The notes beneath the pieces are model-generated. The model made no database searches, was not told the DNA's origin, and was given only the letters and a program-made list of their open reading frames with translations. A program made the translations under genes and the position numbers. A DNA stretch of 64,000 nucleotides from Megascapheus bottae (taxonomy: Eukaryota > Chordata > Mammalia > Rodentia > Geomyidae). The DNA lies in the NCBI GenBank assembly GCA_024803745.1, contig JANJXV010000020.1, positions 18,578,777 through 18,642,776 on the forward strand, in the 5' to 3' direction. Shown here piece by piece: positions 25,394 to 37,790 of the stretch (position 1 is its first letter; each line of letters opens with the position of its first letter).

Positions 25394-25562
25394 AAGAAAG
25401 AAAGAAAGAAAGAGAAAGAAAGAGAAAGAAAGAAAGAAAGAAAGAAAGAACGAGAGAGAAAGAAAGATAGAGAGAGAGAGAAAGAAAGATAGAGAGAGAG
25501 AGAAAGAAAGAAAGAAAGAGATAAATGAGATAAATAAAGGAAGGGAGGAAGGAAAAGAAAAA
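25356..25562. repeat. (AGAC)n(AAAG)n compound microsatellite
   Basis: About nine AGAC units (25357-25392) followed by a long AAAG/GAGA purine tract to about 25560. It directly follows the ID element, so it probably grew from the SINE tail. The long serine/leucine/phenylalanine-rich minus-strand frames here are artefacts of this repeat. Confidence 0.95.
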
Positions 25563-26424
25563 GACAACTTGGCTCACAATCAAACTTTTAAATGCCTAAT
25601 ATCCTTTTATTCGCAACACTGATGTTATTGATTTTATCCTATAGGCAATAACAAAAACTATAAAAATTCAAAAAATATAGACTCAATGGGAGAATGGGAT
25701 GAGAAATATCAAGTGAAAAATCCTTGCACTTGTTGCTTTTTCAGGTAGATAATTTTACTATGCCTTGTGAAATGTGTAGAGTCACTTTAAACAGGACTGC
25801 AATGTTACCTTTATATAAAAGAGCAATACAAATTTTGTGTGAGATCTGGAAATCTTTGAGTGGAGTATTAGCTGGTAGGCTGATTAGGTTCCAAGGCAAT
25901 ATTGTTTAATGTAATTTGGGTTCTAGATAAAGTCAAGCGATTTGACTTAAGATTCCATTACTGTGCGGTGAAGCCACCAGGATGAAGCAGAGGAAGGATG
26001 ATGCGTAGCAAATACACAAGAAATATGAGGGATCCATACTTCAACACAGTTTAGTAAAGTAAAAGATGGCCGAGCCCGGAGTGTAATATTGCTGCATTTT
26101 AACTGAGGTTTACAGTCATCAAAGAAAAGGTGTCTCTACTAGGAGCACAATAGTCCCACCATTATTTGGACAAATCAAAGTGTTCTGTCAACATCATAAT
26201 TTAAGAGAGTCATGGCTAACCAAAAGCCTCTAAATGAGGATGTGATGGATGGGATCAGATCTGAAACAAACAAAACACGTTCCTATGCATTCAGACAAAA
26301 TTTAAGTTGTCATGGTTGCTAAAGAAATTGAAGGAGCAATAAAAGAATCAATAAACTAAGTCACTGGCTAGTCTTCCTTTCTTTCATGCTTGTTCATTTG
26401 TGTTTTGTCCATGAGTGCTTTGGT
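25563..26424. other. Unique sequence, no gene seen
   Basis: Nothing recognised. Confidence 0.5.
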
Positions 26425-26520
26425 GTTTTTTTCCCACTTATGTGCTACCTAGGACTGGAACCCCAGTCTTTGTGCATACTACACAAGCACTCTACCACTA
26501 GGCCACACTCTTTGTCCTCT
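26425..26520 (-). mobile_element. IDL left-monomer fragment
   Basis: Plus strand cctaggactggaaccccagt and agcactctaccactaggcca are the reverse complement of the ID-like left half. The right monomer is absent. Confidence 0.8.
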
Positions 26521-26580
26521 ATCTGGCCGCTAAGGGCAAGTTTTCTTAGGTCAGATCCAGTAGAAGAAATACATGTTCTA

Positions 26581-26825
26581 TCAGCCAGGCACAGTAGCTC
26601 ACGTCTGTAACCCTAGCTACTCAGGAGGCTGAGAAATCAGGATTGCACTTCGAAGCCAGCCTGGGCACTAAAGACTGTGAGACTCTTATTCCCCATTTAA
26701 TCACTAGAAAACGGGAAGTTGGACTGTGGCTCAAGGGTAGAGCAGTAGCCTTGAGCTTAAGAGCTCAGGGACAACACCCAGGTCCAGAGTTCAAGCCCCA
26801 TAACCCACAAAAAGAAAAAAAAAAG
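26581..26825 (+). mobile_element. B1-Geo dimer SINE, full length
   Basis: cagccaggcacagtagctca head, agccagcctgggcactaaag body, right monomer ggaagttggactgtggctca and gtagccttgagcttaagagc, then an A-rich tail. Confidence 0.92.
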
Positions 26826-27585
26826 TTACAGTTGTGGTTTCCATTAAAGTCTTCAGGACGAGTGCTTATCAGTGAATGCATCCAAAGAAATAATTTATAG
26901 AAAGAACCACCAGGAAAGATTAGGGATGATGACAGTCCACAGTACACAAATGCCAGCTTCCACCAGGCAAAACATCAAAATGAGCAATTAACCACACACT
27001 GGTTTCTCACATCTGTAAGTAGCTATTTGAGAGGATGGGATGGAATGGGTCAAGCCCTTCTTAACCTGCAGTTTGACCCAGTGGCAGCAGGTGCATACTG
27101 TCCCAGCCTGCTGCCGGAGGCCTGAAGTAGGAGGATTGGAGTCTAGGTGTCCTCCCTGGGTGGGGAAGAAAGACCATACCTTAAAAATGAAACCAGACCA
27201 GATTGATGACCCAGATACACCACAAGTCTAGCAAAGCCAAGACCTAATGTTCAGACAACTGGACTACCAAAACAAGGAAAAACAAGCACTAACATCATTC
27301 CCAAGGTTTTGTACAGAACTCAAAATTATCTTCTCTAAGTAATAAGTGCTATGGTAAGTACTGCTGCTTTGGTCTTATACAGAAGATATTAAAAATAAGA
27401 CCCCAAAGGATGAAAGTGTTGACAAGATATTTCTAGGAATCTGAATTATCCCAAGATACTGTTTGGCTTTGGTTTGAATGTCAACCAAAATCTTTATGTG
27501 GAGAAAACAATTCTTGCCTTCAGTTGATAAAGAATGATTAGGGGTTCTGAGCACAATCCAATGGTATGGATTAAATTACTGCCAC
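26826..27585. other. Mostly unique; possible old B1-like piece at 27080-27185
   Basis: 27080-27185 (ggtgcatactgtcccagcct, gcctgaagtaggaggattgg) resembles a decayed B1 left monomer. Nothing else is recognised. Confidence 0.4.
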
Positions 27586-27758
27586 AAAAGGAAGGAAGGA
27601 AGGAGGGAGGAAAAGAAAGAAAGAAGGAAGGAAGGAAGGAAGGAAGGAAGGACGGAAGGAAGGAAAGGGAGGAAGGAAAGGGAGGGAGGAGAGTAGGGGA
27701 AGGGAAGGGAAGCAAGGAAAGGAGGGAGAGGGAAAGAGTTAAGGAAGAGAAAGGAGAA
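27586..27758. repeat. (GGAA)n purine-rich microsatellite
   Basis: GGAA units interrupted by GAGG and AAGA variants. It explains the lysine/glutamate-rich plus frame and the leucine/proline/serine-rich minus frame. Confidence 0.93.
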
Positions 27759-27944
27759 AATTATCTGACTAGGAGTTAAGAGATAAGGAGTTGTCCAGTT
27801 TATTAAGATTAGATTAGATCACATCAGATCTTTAGGATGGAAAACTCCTAACTCCTGATTGAATACTGGTGGCTTTATAAGAAGAGGAAGAGGATGGAGT
27901 TGCACCTTTAAGTAGTTGTACTAAGGAGCTGCCATTCAAACAGT

Positions 27945-28600
27945 TTACGAATACAATGTATCTTATCCAATACCATCACTTTCAGCATTCCTCCCCATCC
28001 CTCCCTATCAATGTCTTCCCTCTTAATTTTGTAGGATATGCATTGGGTTTTTTAAATACATCCCTCCCCTTTCTTCTGTATGTTGTTCTATACCCTGCCT
28101 CTTTGCACCACCCAACTTCTTTCAAGTATACATATTTCCTGGTGTTTATTTTATTGAACTATGATTTTGCCTACTAAGAAATTACAGTGAAATCTCCTCT
28201 GAATCTATCATATTTCAGTTAATACATTTGTTCACATTTGCATACCACCTAGGGCATCTAATGACATATTTGCAAGTTAATTCTATATATAAGAAAAACA
28301 ACTACAACATTTGTCTTACTGGACCTGAATTACATCATTTAACATATATTTTCAGGGTCCTTCTATTTTTTTTGTAAATGATGAAATATCATTCCTCCTA
28401 ATGGATGAGTAAATTCCATTGTGTCTCTATACACACATATATGCATAATATACATATATATGTGTGTGTATGTATATATATACATTTCTTGATTCATTGG
28501 TCCCTTGAAAGGATCCATCCTTGGATATGGTGAAGAGTGCTGTGATGAACATGGTTTACATGGGGTTCTTCTGTCTCTTGCATGTGATGCCTGCACTGCC
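27945..28600 (-). mobile_element. Old L1 (L1M-like) 3' part
   Basis: 28370-28590 is antisense to the ORF2 end (gagtaaattccattgtgtct, then tgaagagtgctgtgatgaac), interrupted by a TA/CA-rich tract at 28428-28486. The flank at 28290-28370 (acatttgtcttactggacct, catcatttaacatatatttt) matches the next part of the antisense 3' end of old mammalian L1. The extension to 27945 is less certain. Confidence 0.6.
28428..28486. repeat. TA/CA-rich low-complexity tract
   Basis: Alternating CA, TA and TG units inside the old L1. Confidence 0.8.
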
Positions 28601-28945
28601 CTGAGATACCACTAGCAAGAATACCACCATCAGCCATGGACCCTGGATCTTGAACCTCCAGAAACCTGAGCTGGCCAGTCCTCTTTACTTTACAGGCTTC
28701 CCATTATGTCAGTAGCAACAGAGAACATTATAAATATTTTATGTGGGGTTCATCCATGATGCCCTAAATTTAGCAAAATTCCTTATCCCCAGCCTAAGAG
28801 CTAGCTTTTAATTTACCATCTTCTTTATTAATAGGTGCTTTATTATGTTTCTGAGTAAAATTATTATCCCTGTTTCTGACTCTAGAATCCATTTTTTTAC
28901 CTATAATTACTCTCACGCATAACACTGATATTCTTAGGAATGGAT

Positions 28946-29254
28946 CTTTTTATTTTTTATTTTTTTATTGTAATGTATAGAGGGGTTACAGTTACATTCG
29001 TCAGATAGTAGGTGCATTACTTCTCATACATTGATACCCCTTTTCATGTTTTTGTCCCCATTTCCCTCCCCACACCTCCTCCCAATCATCTTGTTTTCCC
29101 CCTTCCCTTTCCTATTTCAAATAATCAAATAGACATATATACAATATACCAGGTAACAAAGTCAGATACAGTAACAATATGAGATTAACCAAAGGTCAAC
29201 AAAAAAGAAGAGAAATAACAGTACATTAAGAATAACAACCACACAAGATAAAGC
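28946..29254 (-). mobile_element. L1 3'UTR insertion with target-site duplication
   Basis: Reverse complement of the rodent L1 3' end (agaggggttacagttacatt, cattgataccccttttcatg, tcagatacagtaacaatatg). Flanked by cttaggaatggat (28933-28945) and cttaagaatggat (29255-29267), a 13-bp duplication with one mismatch. A 5'-truncated copy with no coding part. Confidence 0.92.
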
Positions 29255-29267
29255 CTTAAGAATGGAT

Positions 29268-29629
29268 TCTATCATTCACAAAAGAATTATTTTCTAATAG
29301 ATAGCCATTGATATTTTATTTTCTTTTGAACAATGAAAAAACACATTGAAAATAATATTAAGTATAAACTATAATGCCTATTACATGGTCTTAATTATCT
29401 TCATATAAATTAAATATATGATTAAAAATTAAGTATGTAATAAGCTTTACTAAAATGTCAAAATAATTTTATCAGCATGATAGCATAAATTCTCCACAAA
29501 ATATTTCTGTAATGTTTACATTAAGTATTTAGGATTAGTTTCCTAGCATTTGTATAAAATATCAGAACTACCATGGTTGTACAACATTAATTAGTACAAG
29601 AAAAAGATTGAATTTTTATATATTATCAG
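29268..29629. other. AT-rich unique sequence, no gene seen
   Basis: Nothing recognised. Confidence 0.5.
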
Positions 29630-30480
29630 TGAGTACACTCAGAATGAAATTAAGAAAAGAATTATATTTCCAATAGTCTCAAAAAGAATAAAATACTTAG
29701 GGATAGATTTAACAGAACGGTAAGACTTCTATATTCAAACTGCCAAGAGTGCTGAAAAAATGATACAAAGACCTGAAGAAATGGGTCAACTCTGCATTTT
29801 CATGAATCAAAAGTTGTAATATCACTGAGATTGAAATGCCTTTAAAATTGGCTGACAAAAATTGCACTTATCAAAGTGTCTGCCATTTTTTGTCCTTTTG
29901 ATCCTGAAATTCATTTATAAATACAACTGGCCAAAATTATCTTAAAAATAAGAAAATTGGAGGAATTATTTTTTCTTGTTTCAAACTTCCTTAAAAGCTA
30001 CATATAAGAAAAAGGATTACAGCATGTATAGAAATGTAGATAAACACACACACGTGCTGTAGATGGACCAATCCATCAGTGGAAAACAATTGAAAAATTC
30101 CCAAATAAAACTTTATGTGTATAGGTAATTGGTTTTTAACAAAGTTTTCAGGAGAAAAAAAAGGTGAGGGGAAAAAGTAAACCATTACAAAAAGTCCTGT
30201 AAGGATCTATCCTCCATGTATACAAATATCCATTTAACTATACTTTATTAATTAAATTAACATCACAAACTTAAATACAAGAGCCAATACTGTTTAACAG
30301 AAAACAAAGGAATCAATATTTTTGCTTTGGGTCCAGTCACTAATTTCTTAAATTTTAGGAAAAGCACAAGTAGTGAAAAAAGTGTTACATTGGCTTCAGC
30401 ACAATTACTCTTTTCTCTATATCAAAAGATACTACAAGATGAAAGAAAGTACTTGCAGGTCACAAATCTGCTAAGATTTT

Positions 30481-30529
<49 letters not shown>

Positions 30530-31400
30530 GTAAAGAGAGAGATGGAGAGTCAAAATATTTAGAATGGCACAATGAAAACAAAAATAACATGAAAACAGGC
30601 ATAGGAATTGTATAAACATATTTCAATGAAAATAGATGAAAGAACAATAAGTGCTTAAGAAACACTCAAAAATCTCAGCATTCAGTGCTCACCCAGCCCT
30701 GGCATGTGTACTTTATATCTACTAAAATAGAATAGGAACCTCCAGCCACTGATGAGGACAGAAGAAATGAGCACACTAGTAAATTACTGGTAGCATTACA
30801 GCATGGGTAATTGGAAATAATTTCTAGCTTTGCAAATTTCTAAGAATAGATTTATCATATAATACTGTAACTCTATTCTACCCAAACAAAAATAAAACAA
30901 TGACAAGTGTATCCATGTACATAAAAGCTTCATTCACAAACATATAAAAGTCGGATTATCTTTCAACTAGTGAGTTGAGAAAAATATATACATATATACA
31001 AGTATATATATATGTTAAGCATATATTTATGTAAACATATGCACATTTCCATAAAATGTTAAAGGTACTGCTCATGCTGATCTATGAACTTTGGAAATGT
31101 TAAGAAATATTAAGCTCCATTAAAGAATTCAGATCAAAAGAAAACACATGATCATTTATATAAAATGTCAAGAATAGATAATCAAAAAGAGACCAAAGTA
31201 GATTAATATTGCCTGGGGTTTAGGGGTCAAGATAGGTATTGAATTCTAGTAGAGATGCTTCTTTTTTGTAGGGGATGGGACTACTTAAAAACTACACTCT
31301 TGTGATGATTGAAAAACAGCAACTACACTAAAATTCATAAGACTGTAGAATTCAAGTGAACACATTTAATGAAAAGGAAATTATAAAATCGTAATAAGGT
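29630..31400 (+). mobile_element. Old L1M-type L1, from ORF2 palm region to 3'UTR
   Basis: The order of ancient L1 text is preserved: caaaaagaataaaatactta (29680), attcatttataaatacaac (29910), a segment like the 'aaatagaccaatggaa' part of ORF2 (30040-30130), gaaagtacttgcaggtcaca (30443), the L1 'playback' of the ORF2 C-terminus (30720-30960), then 3'UTR text tgcctggggtttaggggtca (31211) and gtgatgattgaaaaacagca (31303). Every frame is broken. A (TG)n at 30483-30527 and an AT-rich tract near 30985-31050 interrupt it. This is a fossil shared in kind with other placental mammals. Confidence 0.7.
30483..30527. repeat. (TG)n microsatellite
   Basis: Uninterrupted run of about 22 TG units inside the old L1; likely polymorphic. 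Confidence 0.97.
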
Positions 31401-31409
31401 GTTACAAAT

Positions 31410-31680
31410 GCCAGAGTACTCAGGGGTTGTGGCATGTAATCCACGATATTCTGAAGGCAGAGAATGTGACAATAGAGTATCAAGTTATGGAGATGTGTCT
31501 GGAGCCAATAGTCTATGCCTGTAATCTTAGCAATTTGGAAAGCTGAGATCTAGAGAGTTATAATTAAAGGTGAACCAGGGAGAGAAATTTGCTAGATTTC
31601 ACCTCTAAAATTATCAGCAAAAATCAGAGATAGAGGTGTGACTCAGGTAGGAGAGTAAAAATGAGACTCCAAAAACAAAT
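31410..31680 (+). mobile_element. Old B1-like SINE fragments
   Basis: 31415-31480 (gttgtggcatgtaatccacg) and 31497-31680 (agtctatgcctgtaatctta, gaaagctgagatctagag, agagatagaggtgtgactca) look like two decayed copies of the B1-led SINE. Confidence 0.55.
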
Positions 31681-31889
31681 ATTTAAGTTTTAAAAATAAT
31701 CACATTTGGAGAAATGAAATCATAGATTAAATGTTTTTATGATGAACCTCATGAGCTTGACTAATTATTCCATAAAATCATATATTTTTCTTGAATATTA
31801 ATTGTCTGGAGTACAAAATAAACATTCAAATTTTCTTGTAAAACAGAATTATGTTTTCTGAAGGCAGAGATATGATTTTTTACCCTAAG

Positions 31890-32088
31890 TAAGAGGGTGT
31901 TCTTGAACTCTGACCCTGTCCCTGAGATTTTCTGCTCAAGGTTATAACTCTACCACTTGAGATACTTGGAATCAAAAGTCTCAAGGGCTGTTCTTCCCTA
32001 GCTGGTTTTGAACTGAAATCACCAGGTCTCTGCCTCCTAAGTAGGTAGGATTATACAGACAGGCATGAGCCACCTCTGCAACTGGCAA
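31890..32088 (-). mobile_element. B1-Geo type dimer SINE, older copy
   Basis: Plus strand ttcttgaactctgaccctgt, aactctaccacttgagatac, agctggttttgaactgaaat, ctcctaagtaggtaggatta, aggcatgagccacctctgca: reverse complement of right monomer then B1. Confidence 0.75.
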
Positions 32089-33622
32089 AATATGATCTTG
32101 TGAAGAAGATGTTAATAACAATCTAAAAATATTTAAAATGTGAGATTAAAAGATCAAAAGACATAATATGTCTTTGATATTCATTGATATTCATACCAGT
32201 TTTTTTTGTACTGATCAATTATAAAAGCTTTACTCTGTGAGTATTGTATAACTAAATTGCCTACCTTCAATGAAATGTTATAAACACATGGAAAGGACAC
32301 ATTTTTTCCCAAAATTTGTCAATATGAATTCTTAGTCACAGATAAGCACGGAATCTCATTTCTTGTGATATTTATAGAATTCTTGTAAAAATTACAACAT
32401 TGAACTATACCTTTAGAACTGATTCTTGATTATCTATGAGATATATTTAAGTGAAACTCACCAGCAATTTTTTCCAAACTATATTACATTTATTCTTATT
32501 CGTTCACATCCTAACCACAAATTTCATCATCAGTTGGTCATTATGTATTAAGCTTACATACTTGTCAAACATAGGGAATTCCTTCAACAACAAATCAGTT
32601 TTGTATGATCTAAAGGCCTGTATCATGCCATTTAACAATTGTGCAAAAATCAGAATGTAATTTGCTTTGAAACACACTTGTGTTAAATGTGAAGTCTCAT
32701 ACCAACCACAGTCTGACATTACTTCTCTCACCTAAGATTAATTTTGTTTCACATTTGTAAGAAAATAGTATTATAATGAGTTCAGATTAAATGAGGTAAG
32801 TGTCTAAAATTTAAAAGTACTAAAATTTGCCTTTCTTACTTGGGAGATATTGGCATGTTTTCTAAAACATAAAACTTTTATTAGGTACTATCAAGAATTT
32901 TATTATCCCATCTCAAAAACCGCCTTTAGAGACAAATATTTTTGGAAAAGGACAAAAGAATATGATACAATCAACACAAGGAAAAGCAGAAACATAAAGC
33001 AAAAGAGCAAACAATCTAGGAAATGGAATAAGCAAAACACATAAAACTATTTTTAGACACTATTTCTGACCAGAGACCCTAGCTACATTACTTCCATTAA
33101 GTTCTCAGCAGTGATTTATGGACTAAAAATCACACAAGGAGACTGTGGCTTAAGCATTAAAGAATGAATGAACTCATATGGAACAAAGTGCTAGAAAGAA
33201 AAATTATAATGACTTTTCTATCACTGTAATTAAAATAATTTCACTTTAAATCCAGCCATTTATCTGGTATAGAATAGGAAAATTGTCCCTTGATATTAAG
33301 TGTGCCCTAAAGGGGAATAAAATGAACAGTTTTAGTGTAACTTTGAACCTTCATTCAAAATTCCTGGCCTTTTGAACACACTTTATCGATGCAATAAGAA
33401 GGCTTTGTTAAATTCTGTTAAAGGTTAGAGAATTTCTTACACTTGATTTGAATGTAGGGGGTTAGGAATCCATGCTTATGAGGAAAAGAACAGGTTAAAT
33501 TAAAGCTCTTGAGTATTTGAGAAACTATATATTCATAATCTATCGAGAAATATCTAATTAGATCATGACACAGCAAGAAGTTATAGTATAGGTACAGACT
33601 ATACACATCGAAATATGAAAGG
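32089..33622. other. Unique AT-rich sequence, no gene seen
   Basis: About 1.5 kb with nothing recognised. Confidence 0.5.
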
Positions 33623-33879
33623 GAACTAGTATTTTTTTTTTCCATTTGCCCATTGTGGGGCTTGAACTCTGGGCCTGGGTGATGTCCCTGAGCTCTTTAG
33701 CTCCAAGCTAGGGCTCTACCTCTGTAGCCACAGCCCAACTTCCAGGTTTCTGCTGGTTAATTGGAGATAAGAGTCTGGTGGTCTGTAGTGCCCTGACTGG
33801 CTCTGAATCAAGAACCTCAGATCTCAGGCTCCTGAGTAGCCTGAGGTGTGAGCCACCAAACCTGGCAGAACTAATATTT
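33623..33879 (-). mobile_element. B1-Geo dimer SINE, full length with target-site duplication
   Basis: Body about 33635-33867. Plus strand shows the A-tail as a T-run, tggggcttgaactctgggcc, gccacagcccaacttccagg, tcagatctcaggctcctgag and gtgtgagccaccaaacctgg. Flanks gaactagtattt (33623-33634) and gaactaatattt (33868-33879) are a 12-bp duplication with one mismatch. Confidence 0.88.
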
Positions 33880-33892
33880 TAAAAAGGCAACT

Positions 33893-34015
33893 TGAGACTG
33901 GTATAGTGACACATGTCTCGAATCTCAGCACTAGCAGGATAAAAGGGAATGATGGCGAGTTGAGGACACCCTGGGTTACATATTGAGACTGTGTCTCCAA
34001 ACAAGGAGATGCAAT
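33893..34015 (+). mobile_element. Old monomeric B1-like SINE
   Basis: gtgacacatgtctcgaatct, ctcagcactagcagg, gagttgaggacaccctgggt and cattgagactgtgtctccaa-like text follow the B1 order. No right monomer is present. Confidence 0.65.
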
Positions 34016-37000
34016 AGAAACTCAAGCTTGTTGCTTTATCTCTGATTTTGAATCCTCCCATGCTGCTATGTATCAACGCAACTTTAAGAACTGGAAAACA
34101 ATGTTCCCCAAGTATTTCTCAAAGAATTTTAAAGTGGGTACAGACAAACCTACATGAGACAGTGAATTATATGTGAGGACAGCAAAATGGGGATTTATTT
34201 ATTCAGAGGACTGGGAGATAAGGAGAAAAGAGTGATGGAAGAACTCTATTAACAAGTTTGATTCTGAACTAGAAGAAGAGCTCTGAGAGCCTTTATGAGG
34301 GAATGAATAAAGACTCACATATTCACAGCTGTTTTTCTTTGTACATTTTTGTAACTATGTGTCCTGATTTTACGGGGAGAACTAAAAGATTTTTGTATAT
34401 TGATTGTAAAAAATATCTAAAAGATATAAACAATGAAAATAGTAGGTGGAGAAGGAAAAATTACTTCAAGTTCGGAGAATGTAGGAAAGGTGGGACTCAA
34501 GTCTCCTGTGTCTGAAGAAAGGATGGTACTATGTCCCCAGGACAGAGGCTGGACATGGCTACAGGGCATGGAGGACTTTACTCACAATCACTGAGGGGAG
34601 CAAGTCATCTGAAGAGCAAGGCAGCAGAGTGCCCCTATCAGAAGGGCTAGGAGAGTTATTTCAGACAGGGGAGCACTGAACTCACTTGAAAATCTGAGGT
34701 GATCAAGCCATAGGAGGCAAAATTATATTGGAAAGCATTAAGAATTCTCATAGCAATTTCAGAGTCTCAGAAAACAACATGTGCAAAGAATGCCCCCAAC
34801 ATCATTCTGAGGGACAGGCAATGGCTTCTGTTTTATGGATGGGAAATGGTTGTATAAGATTTGGTAGGCTCCCCGAAATGAGGTGAATAAAAGCTTGCTT
34901 TTACCCATCCTTGGCCTGGGGCTACCTCTGAAGTCTCAGTTTATGTGCTGCTACTCATGAGCCATTACAAAGCAGGTCTTCCTTTGATTCTGTTCTTTGC
35001 TGGCATAAAGTTTGGATTTATTTTTAGTTGGTGACATTTCAAAACAACATTTCAAACCAATTTTCTGGATGTACAGCTGTTTGGTATGTGGGTAGGGGAG
35101 TGTGTTTGGGTAGGAAGACATCTTCTGCAATAATTCTGAAAAAAAGTTGGTTTCAGTGTGCACAAAGGACTGCTTTAATATGTTAATGAAGACTTTAATA
35201 CAGGGTGACATAATATGCACAATATTTTCAAAAAAATTTTTCATGAACACTTTTTATTCCATTAGACATCTTGTTGGACTTATTTTCCAGAACAAAACAA
35301 ACTTCAGGAAAGGATTGGGAGTCTCTATAAGAATGTCCTTTTCATTAACTGATAAGGATGTTGTACCATGCCTGACTTCGATTGTGAAATAACAGGTTTC
35401 ATAGAGTCCATATGGATATTATAAGAAAATTTTTCTTTATTTAAAATATTTACTGTATATTTTAGAATAAACATGCTTTTCATGCTTAAGATTAGAATGA
35501 ACAAATTTCTTCTCCCATTTATGTTTTGGGATTTATGCAACTCACCCGAGAACACAACTCTAATCCCTTTCGCATGGGTGAATGGATTTATTTTATGTAT
35601 CCTTTAAGCTTTTGTCAAATAGTCTTCACTAAAAGTTATGATTATCAAGTTAGAAGTGTGGCCGATGTGCTACATTATTCCTCAAATACATTTTCTTGGT
35701 TTACCCAATGGGAAATGCACTAGAGATTATAGACAATATTTGCCCTCCACTCTTATAGAAGATGTCGCATGACTCAAAACTGGATTTATAGAAGGATTTA
35801 GGTTTTTATAAACTTTCATTTTTATCTAGGCAAGGAATTAAGTTTTATTCTGCTTTAAGCTTTAAAACAAATAAATAAGCACTCAATAAGGTGTGGATTT
35901 GTAAAACAGTCCTGATCATAAAGACCCCTGCATTCCTTCTGTTGTTAAGGAAAACTTGGCAATCAAGTTTGTTTAATATTTTAACACTTATTAACATGTC
36001 CATATCACTGAAAACTGACTGCTAAATTAACCACAATTGGAGACCATTTCAAATTGCTTCTTTAAAAAATTCAGTGATAATTAAATCACCAGGGATTTCT
36101 CCATGGATACTTAAGTGTTATTTTCATCTAAAATAGTACTTCTAATTTAGCTGAGTAGTGATCAGATTAAAGCAAAATAGTTGTGCAGCTGGTGGGTGAC
36201 AAGTTAGGTCAGAATAAGCGAAGGAAAGTTGTCTGTAAGAGAAACTGATGGGATGGGCCAGGTCAACTGGGACGAGATGGTAGTCACAGACAGAGCATGA
36301 CAAAAATCATCAAATAAAAGTAAAGTTACCTTCTGTCTTCTACATTTTTTATGCATGTATATAAACACAGGTACCCACATAAACATACACGGCCTATTGC
36401 ATGTATGAATACATGTACACACATTTATTTATACATACATATAACATAGAACAGAATTATACAAACTGAACAGTACATATTAACGCCAAAGACTAAAATT
36501 AACATCTTGAATAAAATATTAAATAGGCAAAAATTGAAAGTTTTCAGACAGAATTCACCAATCCTTCATGGAGGAATTAGTATTAAAGTTTAAACTGGAA
36601 AATATGGCTGGTATTAACAGCAGGAGTTATAGAGAACATTTATGCTAGTGAGGTGAGTCCTTAAGGAAAGAAATTTTTAGGGAATAATGAATAGTCCATT
36701 GGATTGAATTCCCCCCAAAAAAGTGTTGGAAATAGGCTTAAGGAACTAATTACAAAATTAAAAAACATAATTTGGGGAATCATTGATGAGAGGCTTGAAT
36801 ATACAGAATAAACTTGGATCTTATTTCATAGGTAATGTTGAGACATCAGCTGTATTCAATAGACATGAAGAGATATTTTGGCCATGGAAAAGGGTCTTGT
36901 ACCAGAGAAGATTTTCTGTCATGTGATCATAAGACAGAAGGTATCTGATGTAGAAATAATAATCAAGATAAACGATGTTAAGGGATATAACATGTAGAGG

Positions 37001-37102
37001 AGAAAGAAAGAGTCTAAGGATAGATTTCAATACAAATGTTTGCTAAAGTTTTAGAAAATGAGAATAAAAAGCTAATAAGAGATTTCATTCAAAATAGATT
37101 GA
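34016..37102. other. Mostly unique; possible LTR-like segment at 34.1-34.97 kb
   Basis: No gene is recognised. The GC-richer stretch 34500-34960 contains an AATAAA at 34886-34891 in an LTR-like setting. A CA/TA-rich tract lies at about 36345-36450. The rest is AT-rich unique DNA. Confidence 0.4.
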
Positions 37103-37200
37103 TAGTGCCAGAAACAGTGATGCATGCCTGTAATTATAGCTGTTTCTGATTTTGAAACAGGAAGACTGTGAGTTCAACCTGGTTTGAGATTAGCATGGAA
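37103..37200 (+). mobile_element. Old B1-like SINE
   Basis: gccagaaacagtgatgcatg, cctgtaattatagctg and aggaagactgtgagttcaac follow the B1 left-monomer order. Confidence 0.6.
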
Positions 37201-37336
37201 AACATTAGAACACTCCTTTTCACAAAGACAGCAAATATAAAAAAAATAGGTTGGAGAAAAATAAGACCATTTTCAAAAATTAGAAACAGAATCAGAATTT
37301 ATTTTTATTTGTCTGTTCTTAAAAAAGATTCAATGC

Positions 37337-37500
37337 AGGCCAGGCATGGTGGCTCACACCTGTAATCCTAATTACAAAAGAACTTGAGATTCTTATCTTC
37401 AATTAATCTCTAGAAAATGGGAAGTGGGGCTTGACTCAAGGGTAAGGGAGTAGCCTTGAACTGAAGAGCTCAGGGACAGGACCCAGGCTGAGTTCAAGCC
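37337..37500 (+). mobile_element. B1-Geo dimer SINE with internal deletion
   Basis: The head aggccaggcatggtggctca is well kept and the right monomer (ggaagtggggcttgactcaa, gtagccttgaactgaagagc) is present, but the middle of B1 between the 'cctgtaatcctaattac' part and 'cttgagattcttatc' is missing. Confidence 0.85.
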
Positions 37501-37790
37501 TATACATACCTATAATCCCAGCAACATAAGGGGAATATCTTCTGACTTTAAAACTACCTTGCAGAAACATTTATAGGACACTTTAAATATCTGGGCACTG
37601 TGGCTATGTCCCTATCACCCTTCCGGCAAGCCTAGGCAGAAAAGTCTGTGAGAGTCTCTTGTAATGGAAGAAACTGAGCCTCAAAGTACACTCCTGTCAC
37701 CACAGCTACAATGCACCAAGGCAGGAAATGACACCCTATCTCAAAAGTAGTCTGTGCAACAATGGACTGGTATGTGAACTAGCAATTTCA
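37501..37790 (+). mobile_element. Decayed B1-like SINE fragments
   Basis: tacctataatcccagcaaca (37507) and ctgggcactgtggctatgtc (37592) start two B1-like stretches; the second also shows aaaagtctgtgagagtctct. Both are truncated. Confidence 0.5.

Noticed and set aside
25287..25583. Minus-strand frames rich in leucine, serine and phenylalanine that look like membrane proteins
   Set aside because: They are direct translations of the AAAG/AGAC microsatellite.
27494..27779. Lysine/glutamate-rich plus frame and proline/serine-rich minus frame
   Set aside because: Produced by the GGAA repeat.
30327..30665. Frames ending in runs of cysteine-valine or threonine-histidine
   Set aside because: Produced by the (TG)n tract within an old L1.
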